Shown here piece by piece: positions 11,728 through 23,389 of a DNA stretch of 64,000 nt. Every line of letters begins with the position of its first letter. Position 1 is the stretch's first letter. The notes under the pieces were generated by a model, which was given only the letters and a program-made list of their open reading frames with translations, had not been told where the DNA came from and ran no database searches. Both the position numbers and the translations under genes were made by a program. This DNA is from Turritopsis dohrnii (Eukaryota; Cnidaria; Hydrozoa; Anthoathecata; Oceaniidae): assembly GCA_027922465.2 (NCBI GenBank), contig BQMF02000172.1, positions 806,001 to 870,000 on the forward strand, read 5' to 3'.

Positions 11728-12214
11728 TATTTTCTTTTGTAGAATGGTTTTGAATTGTACTGGTTGTAATGTACTCTTTTGGATCATTTACTGTTATTTA
11801 CGATTTTTTTTTCTAATTGAGCACTCAAATATTGTCACAAGAATATTTACCCAAATTTACCTAGAAAACACCAGTAAATTAGAATTGTGGAAATGGCGGT
11901 CGATAAATTTTGATATTAGTTGAGTATTTGTCAGTCTAAATTAATTCACTGGTTGTTGTTTGCCTAATTCGTAAAAAAATCTGAAGGTTTTTTTTGTAGA
12001 ATGATAGGAAAGTTGACGTTTCCTCAGATGTGTCTTTCATTTAGTTTTGAGGCGGAGGGTGGAGAGTTGGGCACTTAACTTCACTGTATCATACATCCTT
12101 TAAACCCGTTGTGGCGCTTAATGCACTAATAAAAGGCGTCAATTCGACGAGGCGGTAAAATTTTTTCTAACTTGTACGTAAACGTTTGTGTTTTTAGTTC
12201 AACCTTCCATAAAC
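11728..12214. other. intergenic between two plus-strand intronless genes
   Basis: Holds the 3' region of the transporter and the promoter of the zinc-finger gene. No repeat or other gene is seen. Confidence 0.5.
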
Positions 12215-13123
12215 ATGTCGTCAGTGATATGCCAACCGAAGAAACGGATATTCCTACCAAACGATCCCTTTTTTGAAGATGGCAACCGTGAATGCACGTA
12301 CTATGATAAAACTGTTGATGAGGACATCGATTTTATCGTAGACACGCTTGATGGTGTACGAATTGCTGAATTTGTTTGTCCAGCTAAAGGCTGTTCGTGT
12401 CGATTTTCGAACCCAACCCAATATAACAGACATTATGACATGCTGCATCGTTTTCGGTGCGAGAGCTGTGGAAGAAATTTCCCATCCAACTATTTACTAT
12501 CACTGCATATTCAAGAAAACCACGATGCATTTTTCCAAGCGCGGAAATGCAAAGGTTTAGCTGTATATGAATGCTTGATTGAAAGTTGTGGAGAGGTATT
12601 CCATTCTGAGAAGGACAGACAGCAGCATTTAGTAGAATGTCACAAATATCCAAGTGATTTTCGCTTCAACGCAATTAAAAGAGTTCACAAGAAATATCAG
12701 TCCCACAAACACAACGAAATCAAAAAGGATGGAAAAGAAAGGAAGAAGAACGAAGAGGAAAGGATTTCTTCTTGTGATAGTTCTTCTTCGATGATGGATA
12801 TTGAAAAACTGGATAGACAAGATGAACAGAGTAATAATATAAACAACTCGATTGCTAGAAAGGATTTCAAAGTTAAAAAGCGTTCGCATCGGGGTAAAAA
12901 AGACAAGGAGAAATGCAAAGACGACATGGTAACTGCTCTTTCATGTGCAGATAGTGAGATGACGGCAATATCGTCGGCAGATAGTGAGATGACGGCAATA
13001 CCGTCGTCGGCTGATGAGAATGTCGGCGAAAAAATCCTGAGTCCTGTGATAAGTATAAAAAAACAAATTCCAAAATCTATCAGTTTTGGACGAGGAGTTC
13101 AGAAAGGTTTTTGTCGGAGGTAA
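12215..13123 (+). CDS. ZNF511: zinc finger protein 511 homologue
   Basis: A single exon of 302 codons starting at ATG 12215. Three C2H2 fingers are visible: C55/C60/H73/H78, C82/C85/H98/H103 and C120/C125/H138/H143, in the close spacing typical of ZNF511. Other hallmarks are FFEDG near residue 20, YPSDFRF after finger 3, and a C-terminal IPKSISFGRGVQKGF matching the conserved IPxxIxFGxGxxxGF tail. The segment between about 155 and 275 is a Lys/Glu/Ser-rich, probably disordered linker containing a short tandem repeat (SADSEMTAI). It is presumably a nuclear nucleic-acid-binding protein; the molecular role of ZNF511 is poorly defined. There are no introns. Confidence 0.92.
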   Translation: MSSVICQPKKRIFLPNDPFFEDGNRECTYYDKTVDEDIDFIVDTLDGVRIAEFVCPAKGCSCRFSNPTQYNRHYDMLHRFRCESCGRNFPSNYLLSLHIQENHDAFFQARKCKGLAVYECLIESCGEVFHSEKDRQQHLVECHKYPSDFRFNAIKRVHKKYQSHKHNEIKKDGKERKKNEEERISSCDSSSSMMDIEKLDRQDEQSNNINNSIARKDFKVKKRSHRGKKDKEKCKDDMVTALSCADSEMTAISSADSEMTAIPSSADENVGEKILSPVISIKKQIPKSISFGRGVQKGFCRR

Positions 13124-13754
13124 AAATTGAAAGGAGTTGTAAATTTTTATAGTGTAGTTGTTATCACTGCCAGACACGCCTCCTCACAGCAGCATCGACT
13201 TGAGAACAACGAACCACAGGGTTTTCTAGCATGGCGAAAATATGTCTAGGGTCATGAAATCTCCATAACGAGATAATGCGTGTAAAGATTGAAAATGACG
13301 TAGTTAATGTGTATTTTGCAAGCTGATTTTTTATGAAGCATGCTATCTCCAGAAGTAAGTGTAAACTGCAGAAAGTGAGAGTGTGGTCCCTGGTTCGCGA
13401 ATTAGACAAGAGTGTTGACCTTGATGATTATCAACAATTTGCACACTCCTCCATGATTAAGAATTTCGAAAAAATTATGGTCGTGTTATTTTATACTTCA
13501 TAATACTGTACTCACCAACGTCGTACATGGAATTAAAAAACAAAAAATTACTGAGTTTTGAATTGTTCGTGGGTACCGACACGCATGGACGAGCACGAAA
13601 TTTTTAATTCTACAACAGTTAAGTGAGAAGAACACGGCAGAAACCAGTAGCAACAACAAGAAAAGAATGAAGATTAATTGAACTTGTTCGAAACTGAAAA
13701 TTTGTTCGGCAGTACTGAGTGTTAGCATGTGTGTGACTTGGGACTGGCGGAGAT
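13124..13754. other. intergenic upstream of CAP copy 2
   Basis: No coding exon or repeat recognised. It contains the presumed promoter and 5' UTR of the CAP gene whose ATG is at 13755. Confidence 0.5.
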
Positions 13755-16293
13755 ATGAAATCTGTTTGTAATGTTTCCCTGCTGATAACTTGCTGTGTGT
13801 TCATACTTTCAGTTGTATTTACAGAAGGTGAGTGGACACCAACTCGTATTTTGTTTTACTGAGTAATTGGTGTATGAGTAGAAATACATAGACTTTCGCA
13901 TTTCATTCTCCTTACTTGCTTCTTTCGTAAGCTTTAACCTATTCCTTGGGAATCTTTCTGAACGTGTGTCAACAAAGAAATTTCGGACAATAAACGGAAC
14001 TTACCAACAATGTTTTTTGCTTCTCAATTTTTGTTTTCATTCGAAATATCGATAGAATGTACAAAGTTTGAAAGTCTCTAAGAGAAAACGAACTTGATAC
14101 CACTCAACGTTCCATAGATCTTCCAAGTGACATGTAAACAGGTGTCCATAGCTCCTTGTCACAGTAGTACAACAATCAAAGCTTGTTGTAAGGAATTCGT
14201 TTTGTTGCTTAGGATACCTCGATAAACATAAAAAATCAACCAACAATGAACGAAATCGATTAGTTAAGAAGCACGACGTCACAAGGCCTTCCCTGAAGAA
14301 GGAAGGAGTTGCTGACGATAGCATAAGAAAACATGAATTAGTCGTGAAAAAAGAGCAGATCGAAAGAGCGATCGATCAATTGGAAAAAGATAACCAGAAA
14401 GATAAACGAGGTGAAACTTAAAGTTGGGTTGAGATGATAAGGGCCTAGTTACACTCGGCAAACATAATATGACGGATCTATTTTTCAGTTTGCTTGCTCG
14501 ATTTGGAGTGCACACCATTTACCATCATTTATCATTTACATCATTTTTATAGGGTTTCTTGCAAACTTAGCAAGTTTGTTGAATGATGCTGAAGCAATAT
14601 CTGGTCATACAAGTGCTCAATCTGGATTGAGTTCAGTGAATTTGACCGATAAGCCCGTTGTCGGCGACTCATCTGTTAAAGCCACTACCAGCTCTAACCA
14701 CGAGGCGTCACCTGCAACCGTCACGTCCAACCCAGACGCGTCTCTTTCGTCTGAAAACGGCGTTAAAAAAGAAGAGATAATACCAACGACGGACCAAATA
14801 AAAGAAGCGTTACACGATTCAAGTAAAGACTTCGCTCCGATTTTCGCAATGTTACATGGGAAAATCATTCCACTCGGAAAACTCCCCGATACAGCTTTTA
14901 AGAAGTCACGTACAGAACTTCCGAGTAATACGACTTTAACAAAACACAGCGAAGTCAGCGAATTAAATGTTGTGCAGAAGCCTAGTAATGAAGTTGTTTC
15001 TAGCAAAAGAGACGCTGATTTGAAGAAGTTGTCGAAGCTACAACAATACTTGAGAAATTTAGACGGTCACGTGACTGCGACCGGTGTGACGAAGAATGTG
15101 AAAGGATCTGTTAAAGATGAGGTAGCATTCCCCGAAGAAGAAGTCGCTTCGCCAAAGAGTGACATTCTGAGTCACGTCAAAGGTGTGGTTTTAGATGACG
15201 GGAAAATAGTATCTGTTAATAGTAATGGTCGGATAGATGGACTTGGAGAATCAAGCAAACAAAATGCCGACACAACAGATTCTCAACAAAAATTTGTCGT
15301 GTCAGATGACGGATCTCTTAATCCGTTAACAAAGAGCAACACAGAGGTTGGTGAATCCGTTACACGAGGCACGACTGCTAATACTGACGGACAGAAAACT
15401 GTTGCTTTAAGTTTAGATGTTTTAAAAGACTTATTAAAGAAATCCGATAACAAGGTCTCACTTGCTTCATTGCTTAATAAAAGTCCTGATTCCAAAAATG
15501 ACGTACCTAATGAGGAAGAAGACCCTGGTGAGTGTCTTTAGAATCGTGTGACAAAGCATGTAACATCTTGATATAAAGCCACCCCTAAGATTGTGTGGTT
15601 AACAATGCAATATTCTTTTACATCTTTTAATATATACACAGATATATGTATTGATTATCTCCCAACGTCTCTCCTCCAGTTGCTGTATGTTATTTGGTTG
15701 TTACAGGTACCATCGAAGACTTTGCAGCTGGTGGATTGAAGTCACATAACACATATCGAGCGAAGCATCACGATTCACCTTTGATTTGGTCAGATGATCT
15801 TGCTGCAAAAGCTCAAAAGCTCGCTGAATCTCTCGCCGATAAAAAGACGTTAGAAATTGCGAAAGATCTTGAAAAGGAAGGTTTTGGGGAAAACGTTGCG
15901 AAAGTGTGGGCCACATTTAAAAACGCAGGTGTGGCTGCTACTAAAATGTGGTACCAACAAAGTGAAAATTATCACTTTGATGACCCACATCTTGATGAAA
16001 ATACTGGTCAGTTCGCTCAACTTGTTTGGAAGAATACAAAAGAATTAGGAATGGGTGTGGCCAAAAGCATCGATGATGTTAACAATAAATATGTTTATGT
16101 TACTGCTTTATACAAACCCCCTGGAAATATCGAAGCAACTCTGAGAGACAATGTTCTTCCTACCGGTAATAACACGGTGGATGTATATACAACATTTTTT
16201 AAGCGTGGAGGGGTGTTTTCGGATCGGAAGAATACCAAGCGGTCAAAACTTCAAAGAACATCTCTGATGAATATTGTGGATGAAAAAGATTAA
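13755..16293 (+). CDS. secreted CAP protein with long disordered spacer (CAP copy 2)
   Basis: Four exons with matching phase-1 joints: 13755-13827, 14264-14410, 14553-15527 and 15707-16293, giving 593 codons. Exon 1 is a signal peptide (Met to Thr-Glu, hydrophobic ITCCVFILSVVF core). Exon 2 encodes a 49-residue charged, helical-looking Lys/Glu segment; its donor (GTGAAA) is weaker than the others, so it could be optional. Exon 3 encodes 325 residues rich in Ser, Thr, Lys, Asp and Glu with no recognisable fold. Exon 4 is a CAP domain about three-quarters identical by eye to copy 1, with GENVAKVW, WYQQSENYHF and GQFAQLVWKNTKELG, then a basic C-terminal tail (KRGGVFSDRKNTKRSK) absent from copy 1. 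The catalytic-type CAP residues are degenerate as in copy 1. Probably extracellular; function unknown. Confidence 0.88.
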
Positions 16294-17022
16294 AGGCTAT
16301 GATTGACGCTGTACTGTCAGAAAAAGATGCGTGTTCATTTCTCAACGGTCTTTGCTACTTTTGATCCCTGCACTCGTTTTGCATTCTATTTTTTATATAC
16401 ATAACATCATCTAAGACCGTTATTGACAACATTTTTGGAAGGAAATACTCTTTTTGATTTTCATGTTTTTGAGTTGGTGGTTTTCTGTGAGTGGTTTATT
16501 CAGTTTATACGCGAATCTTTCCCGTACCCTGCGGACAGTATCACACGGGTTTCGTCTAATCTTATTACAAACATACTGAACTGTTTTAAACAGAGCTGAG
16601 GGTTGCAGTGTGCTGATGTCAGACATGGGGGGAATCCCCTCATTAGAACAATAAGAAATGTTTCTAGAAACGAGCACGTGACAAATATCAAAATGGCGAA
16701 CAAACTTCGATTTTTAGTTTTCTCATGAGCTTCGAACCAGTTCTTTAAGTAGCATCTTCGTGCACAAACATCAACAATAGTGCAGTTAAAAACATGTAAA
16801 GGCCGAGATATCCATTAAGAAAAAGAATTCAGTTATTGAACAAATGCGATGTTGATGGAAAGTAGTTTTACAGTAAACCCAAGGTTGTTGCATCACAATT
16901 TTTGGCTGTTGTGTATCAAAATTGCAGCGATAAAAAAGTCCTTATCTCCAAAACATTTGGCCAAGTGTTTTGTAGTATTGAGGAACCGACCATAATAAAG
17001 ACAGGGCTTTAGCAAAACTGCC
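16294..17022. other. intergenic between CAP copies
   Basis: No gene or defined repeat. It separates the intact CAP gene from the damaged copy starting at 17023. Confidence 0.5.
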
Positions 17023-18300
17023 ATGGTGCTGAGTTGGTGTTTAATAGTTGTGGCAGAAAGTGAGTGTTCTTTTGAGCCAAGAACGTAAAGTGATGTTTGC
17101 TTTGAAGAATCACATGCTACAAGAAATGAATTTTTACTCTCCGTTTCTTCTTGTATTACGTATTTTAAAGAAAGTTAATTTGAAGAAGCTGAAGTTTTGT
17201 TAGTTTGAAAAAGTATGCTTAATTTATAAAACCTCTCAAATTCATGTTTTAAAAACCTGCACGGCATATGACTTAGAGGTAGGGGCAAATACGATACCAC
17301 GATCTGTATATATACTAGCTACATTATATTCACTGTTTGCCTATATCGAGGATTTGCGTGGACAACTGAAGTCAATAAACAGAAAGACTTCCACTTTTTT
17401 GCCTTCGTGATGTTTCACCAATCCTTTTACGGTTGCTTTTATCGACATCTTCTATCATCTTAGTAACGTAAACTCACGATATTTAGGGCTATAAGGACCG
17501 AAAAAAAAGGATTAGATTAATAAATCCTGCTTGAATAACTGAACCTTATCTTTTATTGCCAATTCTCATTACAATAATAAGAAGAGCTTTGAATATTACA
17601 AACGAAATTAAACACGATAAATCGGCTGCATGCAACAGATATCGAGGGAAGGTTTATCAATAGAACGATAGTAAGTAATCGAGAGGAATAGACAGAGTAT
17701 TCACTCGACCTTCAGATTTGTAGATTTTTTTGAAATGAGCCATATCTCGTCAATCAGTGAGAAAAGCTAAACTGTGTTTAACGATCAAAATATCAACGTT
17801 CAGATAAGTCACCGCTTATGTTTTTCCGTACAGATACTTTCGAAAAATTTGCAGTAAGTGGATTGAATTCCATAACACATATCGAGCGAAGCACCACGAT
17901 TCACATTTGATTTGGTCAGATAATCTTGCTGCAAAAGCTCAAAAGCTCGCTGAATCTTTCGCCAATAAAAAGACGTTAGAAATTGCGAAAGATCTTGAAA
18001 AGGAAGGTTTTGGGGAAAACGTTGCGAAAGTGTGGGCCACATTTAAAAACGCAGGTGTGGCTGCTACTAAAATGTGGTACCAACAAAGTGAAAATTATCA
18101 CTTTGATGACCCACATCTTGATGAAAATACTGGTCAGTTCGCTCAACTTGTTTGGAAGAATACAAAAGAATTAGGAATGGGTGTGGCCAAAAAGCATCGA
18201 TGATGTTAACAATAAATATGTTTATGTTTCTGCTTTATACAAACCCCCTGGAAATATCGAAGCAACTCTGAAAAACAATGTTCTTCCCGTTCGTAAATAA
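17023..18300 (+). pseudogene. CAP copy 3, two frameshifts
   Basis: A short exon-1-like segment (17023-17059, ATG then WCLIVVAE, donor A|GTGAGT, phase 1) is followed by an intron of about 770 bp and a CAP exon beginning at 17834 (acceptor ACAG|AT, phase 1). The exon is nearly identical to that of copy 2. Relative to copy 2 it lacks one base near 17871 (before CATAACACATATCGAGC) and has one extra A near 18191 (after GGCCAAAA). The shifts are opposite and restore the frame only after destroying the start and much of the domain. The residual frame 17907-18203 covers the core, and the original frame resumes to a stop at 18300. Either these are real mutations or sequencing errors. The stop lies only 18 bp from the convergent collagen gene's stop. 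Confidence 0.8.
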
Positions 18301-18318
18301 TAACAAAGGTTGTTCTGC

Positions 18319-20916
18319 TTACTTTGTACAAACACAACATCCAAGATCTTTGTTGATGATGTAAGCATTTTTGTTACATGGTAATATTTTGCACCTTGAG
18401 ACTTTCACTTTGTTAAGGAATCCATTTTTTAAACGTGTAGATCCTAATGGCGAACTTAACACCTTACGATCTAGACATATGTATTCTGTTCGGTCGGATT
18501 GTCTTTGAGACGTTGCTAAGAAACCATCATACTCTACTTTCCAGTTTTTTGGACACACATTTGTGGCGGGAAACATGTAGCTTCTCATTCTATTGTGTAC
18601 TTCACAGACTGAACAGCGCACAACCTTGTTGGCCACCCTCTCGTCAACAAAACTTGTTCCGTATTTTATACCATCAATTTGAGCTGACTGTTCGTTTCTT
18701 TGAGCTTGATGCATTGAATAATTGGGCATTTCTGGTAAACAAAGGTAATTTGCACCGCCGCCGCCATAGTCACGTGGTAACGCACCACTCATGTAACCTA
18801 AAAAATGTGTCAGACTTTTTTTTGGTGTGGCCGTTCTTGGGTATGGAGCTGCACAAGGGACGAAAATATTCATACCTTTGTAAAGGAGGCTTGCATTGCC
18901 ACATTCATCATTTCCCCATCTTGTGTAGAGGGTTGAAATATTCATCACCGGAACAGCGACACAACTTGCATTGTATCCTAAAATTTAGTATTCAATTATT
19001 TCTTCTGTTCATAACAGGAAAAAATACCTTTAAGAGACTTTTAACGAATTTAAGTTTAGTTATGCTTAAGTTTGGCCTCGTTTCTATATGTTCCATTGTT
19101 TTAATGATTTCTTTAACACTAACATTCACTTTCAAGGTGAGATTAAATGTTTTTGTCCATAAAGAAAAGCTCCGTAACCACGGATAGCAGTAAAATAGGT
19201 GCTAACATCTGAACAACTAAGAAACATGCAAATACATACTCTATGACGAACAATCTACCTGGTTTTCCCGGTGACCCTCTTGTCCCATTTTCACCTTTGT
19301 ACCCACGTTGACCTCGATCTCCTTTCTCGCCTCGGATTCCTGGGACCTGAATGAAAGAATATTGTGCAAGAAAATCGCTTCATACTTATTCTACAACAAA
19401 AAGTATAATGATATCTGCATGACATGTTAGTTTGTTGCAGCAGTAAATCTTGTTGATCATTTTCAGTAGTGCTGTTAAAAATCAGCATTAACCTACTGAT
19501 AAAAGTTTTCCTGGTGGTCCTGGTGGTCCTTGAATTCCTGGTGGTCCTCTCATTACATTTCCACAACTGCAGGTAGCTACAAAACATAACAATGACATTT
19601 AAGTAGTCAATCTTCTAGAGGCCATCTTTTGAAAGTCCTTGAAAAATCGAATGAAACATTAGCCGTAAACAGAGGTTACAGGAGATTGAAGTGAATTCAA
19701 AATGGTAGTACTACATGACTTATAGCAAATAAAAAATTGGTAGTATCTAAGTATTTGTATTCAAGGCATGCGTAGAAAGGTGATCGATTCTTCTTTCGAA
19801 AATTATCGAGTGGGATTTATGTGTTATTTTGAAGAAAGTGTTGAAAGTTGTCAGAAACTTTCATTTACACAGTTTCACTTACTGTTTTTCATCTCTTGTC
19901 TGGTAGAATTTACTTCAGAAATAACAAAGATGTCATTCAGCCATTTTGTAGCTTCGAAGATGGCACTGGTTCTATAGACGAAACAATGACGTCAAACAGA
20001 AAAAGTATTTAATACTTAGCCTAGTACTTAGTACTTAGTGGTAGTCTTAGTCTATTAGTGCTTAGAAGTACTTAGCATAAGTGTCGCGCAATAAAACGTA
20101 ACAAGAAAATAATTTTTAAGCTCTTGTAACGAACTACAAAAAAATGAAAAGAAAATATTTCCTATCGATTATTTTACCGTTGGTTTTCCGCCCTCCGACT
20201 TCCAAACCCCACTCAGTACCACTCCTGTGACATTTTGAACCAATCAACTAATCTTAGGATCTCTAAACCTTTTCATTTTATCGTTGATGTTACCTCTTGT
20301 CATATATGTCAGTTCCAAAAAAGAACTACTTTATCCTATCTAATTAATCCATTTTTCAGATTAGGATTAATAGATGGTGTGATAAGTTAAGATGAAGAAA
20401 GCTTTACTTGTTTTCTATATCTTGTAGAGTTCTATTCAGCAGAATTATTTTCTTCTTCGAATCACTGAGCACTTTCGGCAATTGCTTGTATGTTTCTTCA
20501 AATGTCTTCAGTCCAGTCTCAATCGAGCCTCGTTTTCGAACAACTCTCTTCCGACTGTGCTGTTTGATATGATCATTTATGTCAAGTTTCATTTGAACAG
20601 AAATTTGTTTTTCTATATCATCTAATCTTGTTAAGTTCTCGTCGTTTGCTTTATACAGTAAGAACACAAGCAATGGTACAGCTATGCAATACATGAGCAA
20701 GATTAGTCTCCAGAGGAAAGTCACGGCGTTTTTTAAACGAGGGGAACAGTAGACATAGATGACTTGCGTTCCCGAACTTTCTTTCACTTGTTGACTGACC
20801 GCCGAATACTCCACCTTAACTTCTCGTGGTTTTTGTTTGAACCCACTTCTCGGTATTGTGTGTGGATTGTGCACGGACATTTCCAAAAAATTCGAGTCAC
20901 GTCTGTACGTTGACAT
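18319..20916 (-). CDS. type II transmembrane collagen with short-chain-collagen C4-like C-terminal domain
   Basis: Five exons read from the minus strand with consistent phases: 20916-20408, 19971-19883, 19576-19497, 19346-19259 and 18977-18319, giving 474 codons. There is no signal peptide. Residues 1-65 are cytoplasmic-looking, one hydrophobic segment spans about 66-88, and a polybasic RKRVVRKR site at 122-129 is a plausible furin cleavage point. A coiled-coil-like region with an N-glycosylation site (NRT, about 161) follows. Exons 3 and 4 encode Gly-X-Y repeats (GPPGIQGPPGPPGK; GIRGEKGDRGQRGYKGENG). The last exon encodes about 219 residues with LYTRWG, ANYLCLP, CSVCEV, EYICLD and GCCVC, the cysteine pattern I recognise from sponge short-chain collagen C4 and cnidarian relatives. 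Probably a cell-surface or shed matrix collagen that trimerises. Confidence 0.9.
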
Positions 20917-23389
20917 GACGACAACTGATGCGGACTAAGCTACCATTTTGATTTTTGATTTAGCCTCCTTGGCTTTTGTTTCCCTTTTTAAACTTGTGGT
21001 GATCTACGGAAAAATACTGACGTTTCAAGGATAAATTGAAGTTATATGCACAAAATATGTTCAACTGTTGAACGATGATTCGATTTTGATAAATTTCTGA
21101 ACAGAACGTTGTTGTGTGCTCACAACTCTTGTCTTGTCATTTCATGTCTCTCCATAAAAAGGTCGATCTGTTTTTATAAAAACACGAAATTACATAAACA
21201 AAAACGCTTTGGCGACATGTTTTTTCATAACACACTGAAACTGAAGGAAACGTCTGAATGAAGTTTTCATTTTTGGAAAGGGTGCTAATAAAACCTGTTT
21301 TCCTCCTATAAAAAACATTTTGGAAAAAGAAAACAAAACAAAGAGATTTGGGTTTGTCATCCCTGCCAAATACGGCACAATGAAGACGAACAAAGAATAG
21401 ATGACTGCGGTTGATAATAAAATACTGAAAAGGAAAGAACAGCATGATATTTGAAAGTGTAAATAAAATATTTGTCTCTTCTGTTTGATGAATATTCATG
21501 TTAGCATCGCTAGTTTTGTAACCAAATAACCAGAATGAGACTTGCTCGAGAGAGCCGTTTAGAAAAAAAAATAATTAAAGCTTTTTAGAATTCCAACTTG
21601 AGTGTGTTTATTATTATAACGATGCAATACTATGAACTCTTATTCCTGTTACTTCTATTTATAGTACAATCTCGCACTCTAACTACTATGAGAAACATCT
21701 TACCCGTAAAAATTTACTAATACAAAATACAAATTGATTTGTTTTACAAATCATCCAGATTCGAAAGGAACCGCGTATACCTCAAGAAATCCAAAATACA
21801 TCTAACCATATCCTTCGTGATAAAGAAATTTATGAATCGTGCAGAAAAGATTTCGTGTTTCTATATCCAATGTTTTTCGTTATTCACAAATATAAAATTT
21901 GTAATGAAAAATTTTGTTGATTCAAGATCTATAAAAGTCGATACAAAAAAAACAACTGTTAGCACACCCAATATATTCTTCTATTAATCAACCTTCCTAT
22001 AAATTAAATTCTCAACTCCACCTGCTTTAAATTTTGTTTTTCTCGATTACAGACATATGGAGAAAAGTGAAAAAAAAAAGATCAAAAATAGACTATTTTA
22101 TAAACAACCAAGTTTATAGCATTAACTAGAAAATCCTTCTTCATCAATCGTAAATGATTCGCATTGTTCTCTTAAATTCCTTTAATTCAACTTCTCTTTG
22201 TTTTAGATAATTAGCAATTGGTCGAACAAAGAATATACCACCCCTCGCAGATAAACGCCCCATTCCCTTTTTTTTGTGTTTTCGAAAATTGAATAACTTT
22301 TTTTTGAGTAAAAATTGTTTCAATTAAACGCCTACCACCAAGAGGTTGTCACAACGCCCAGGGCGGTTTGCAAATAACGATCAAAATTGGCGTTTTGGTC
22401 AGCGTGATAACAGCTAATCTATTATCAGCATTTTGTTCGTCCGTAAGACCACAAATTTTTTGTCTTCAGTTGTACCCTGATACCACTAACACTTACTAAT
22501 TGTTTATTATTTGGTAATTCCAACTATTTTATCAGGGTGAGTGTGACCTCCATAAAATTAAACGTGAATTTTCCCATAGAGGAGTTTATGCTTTGGAAAC
22601 ACGAATCAATGGAATTCTTAATATTATGACCGTATATCATAAGGAATAAAAGAAATAAAAGAAAAGAAAAATGGCGTAACGTGTCTGTGGGCATAGTGAA
22701 ATTTTGAAATTGTGAAATTGGTGAAATATTTCAACTTCCCACGATTGGCGCGGCAAAAAATCAACGACAAAAATTAACGACAAAAGTTTGGAGACCGTGA
22801 GATCTTGTTATTAACAAATCGCAAAGATCGTCACAAAACCTTTATCAATCATCATAGAAGCTTTTACTGTTTCATGTAGTTGTTACATCACGTCACGTTG
22901 AAAAAAGAAGAATGGGAAACCGATCTAATCCGATGTGTCTTCATGTTACAAACATCACAGTTTCCAATGTGGAAATGGCTACACATCAAATGAATATCCA
23001 ATATTATGAACAATGATGTGAGACTTTCATCTGTCATAGAGTAGAGTAAGTAAGTCAAATCCAAACATGTACAAATGAACATAGGGAATGTTGTGGAGCT
23101 TGCTGTTGTAACTGTTGTTAAGCGGAGACAGAAGGGGTTTTCTTGGTATATTTGCATATATTTGGATTTTGATCAATATCGTTTACATTACTCACTCATC
23201 TTATACTCGTGCTTGTAAAAACAATGTCTTGGAAAGTTCTGTTGTTGACATTTCTGATTTATGTTGTACACCTTTTGATTCTTACATCGCTAGCAATTAC
23301 AATTACGACGGAAATCTAAAGCACCAGAAATTGACGTGGTCCTGCGAGAGACGAAATCTAAGATGATCGAAAGGACGTATTGCTTACTA
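20917..23389. other. gene-poor AT-rich interval
   Basis: No exon with coding character. Several small frames are open by chance. The 22230-22400 stretch contains inverted GGCGTTTA/TAAACGCC-like motifs that may be a decayed MITE, but I could not define ends. The first few hundred bases hold the collagen promoter (minus strand). Confidence 0.45.

Noticed and set aside
14617..15006. 129-codon minus frame across the CAP copy 2 spacer
   Set aside because: Shadow of a low-complexity coding exon on the other strand.
18447..19187. 246-codon plus-strand frame over the collagen gene
   Set aside because: Antisense shadow of the Cys-rich C-terminal exon and an intron; no family features.
21137..21499. 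Minus-strand frames of 67-120 codons
   Set aside because: Phe/Lys-rich chance frames in AT-rich DNA with no splice partners or motifs.
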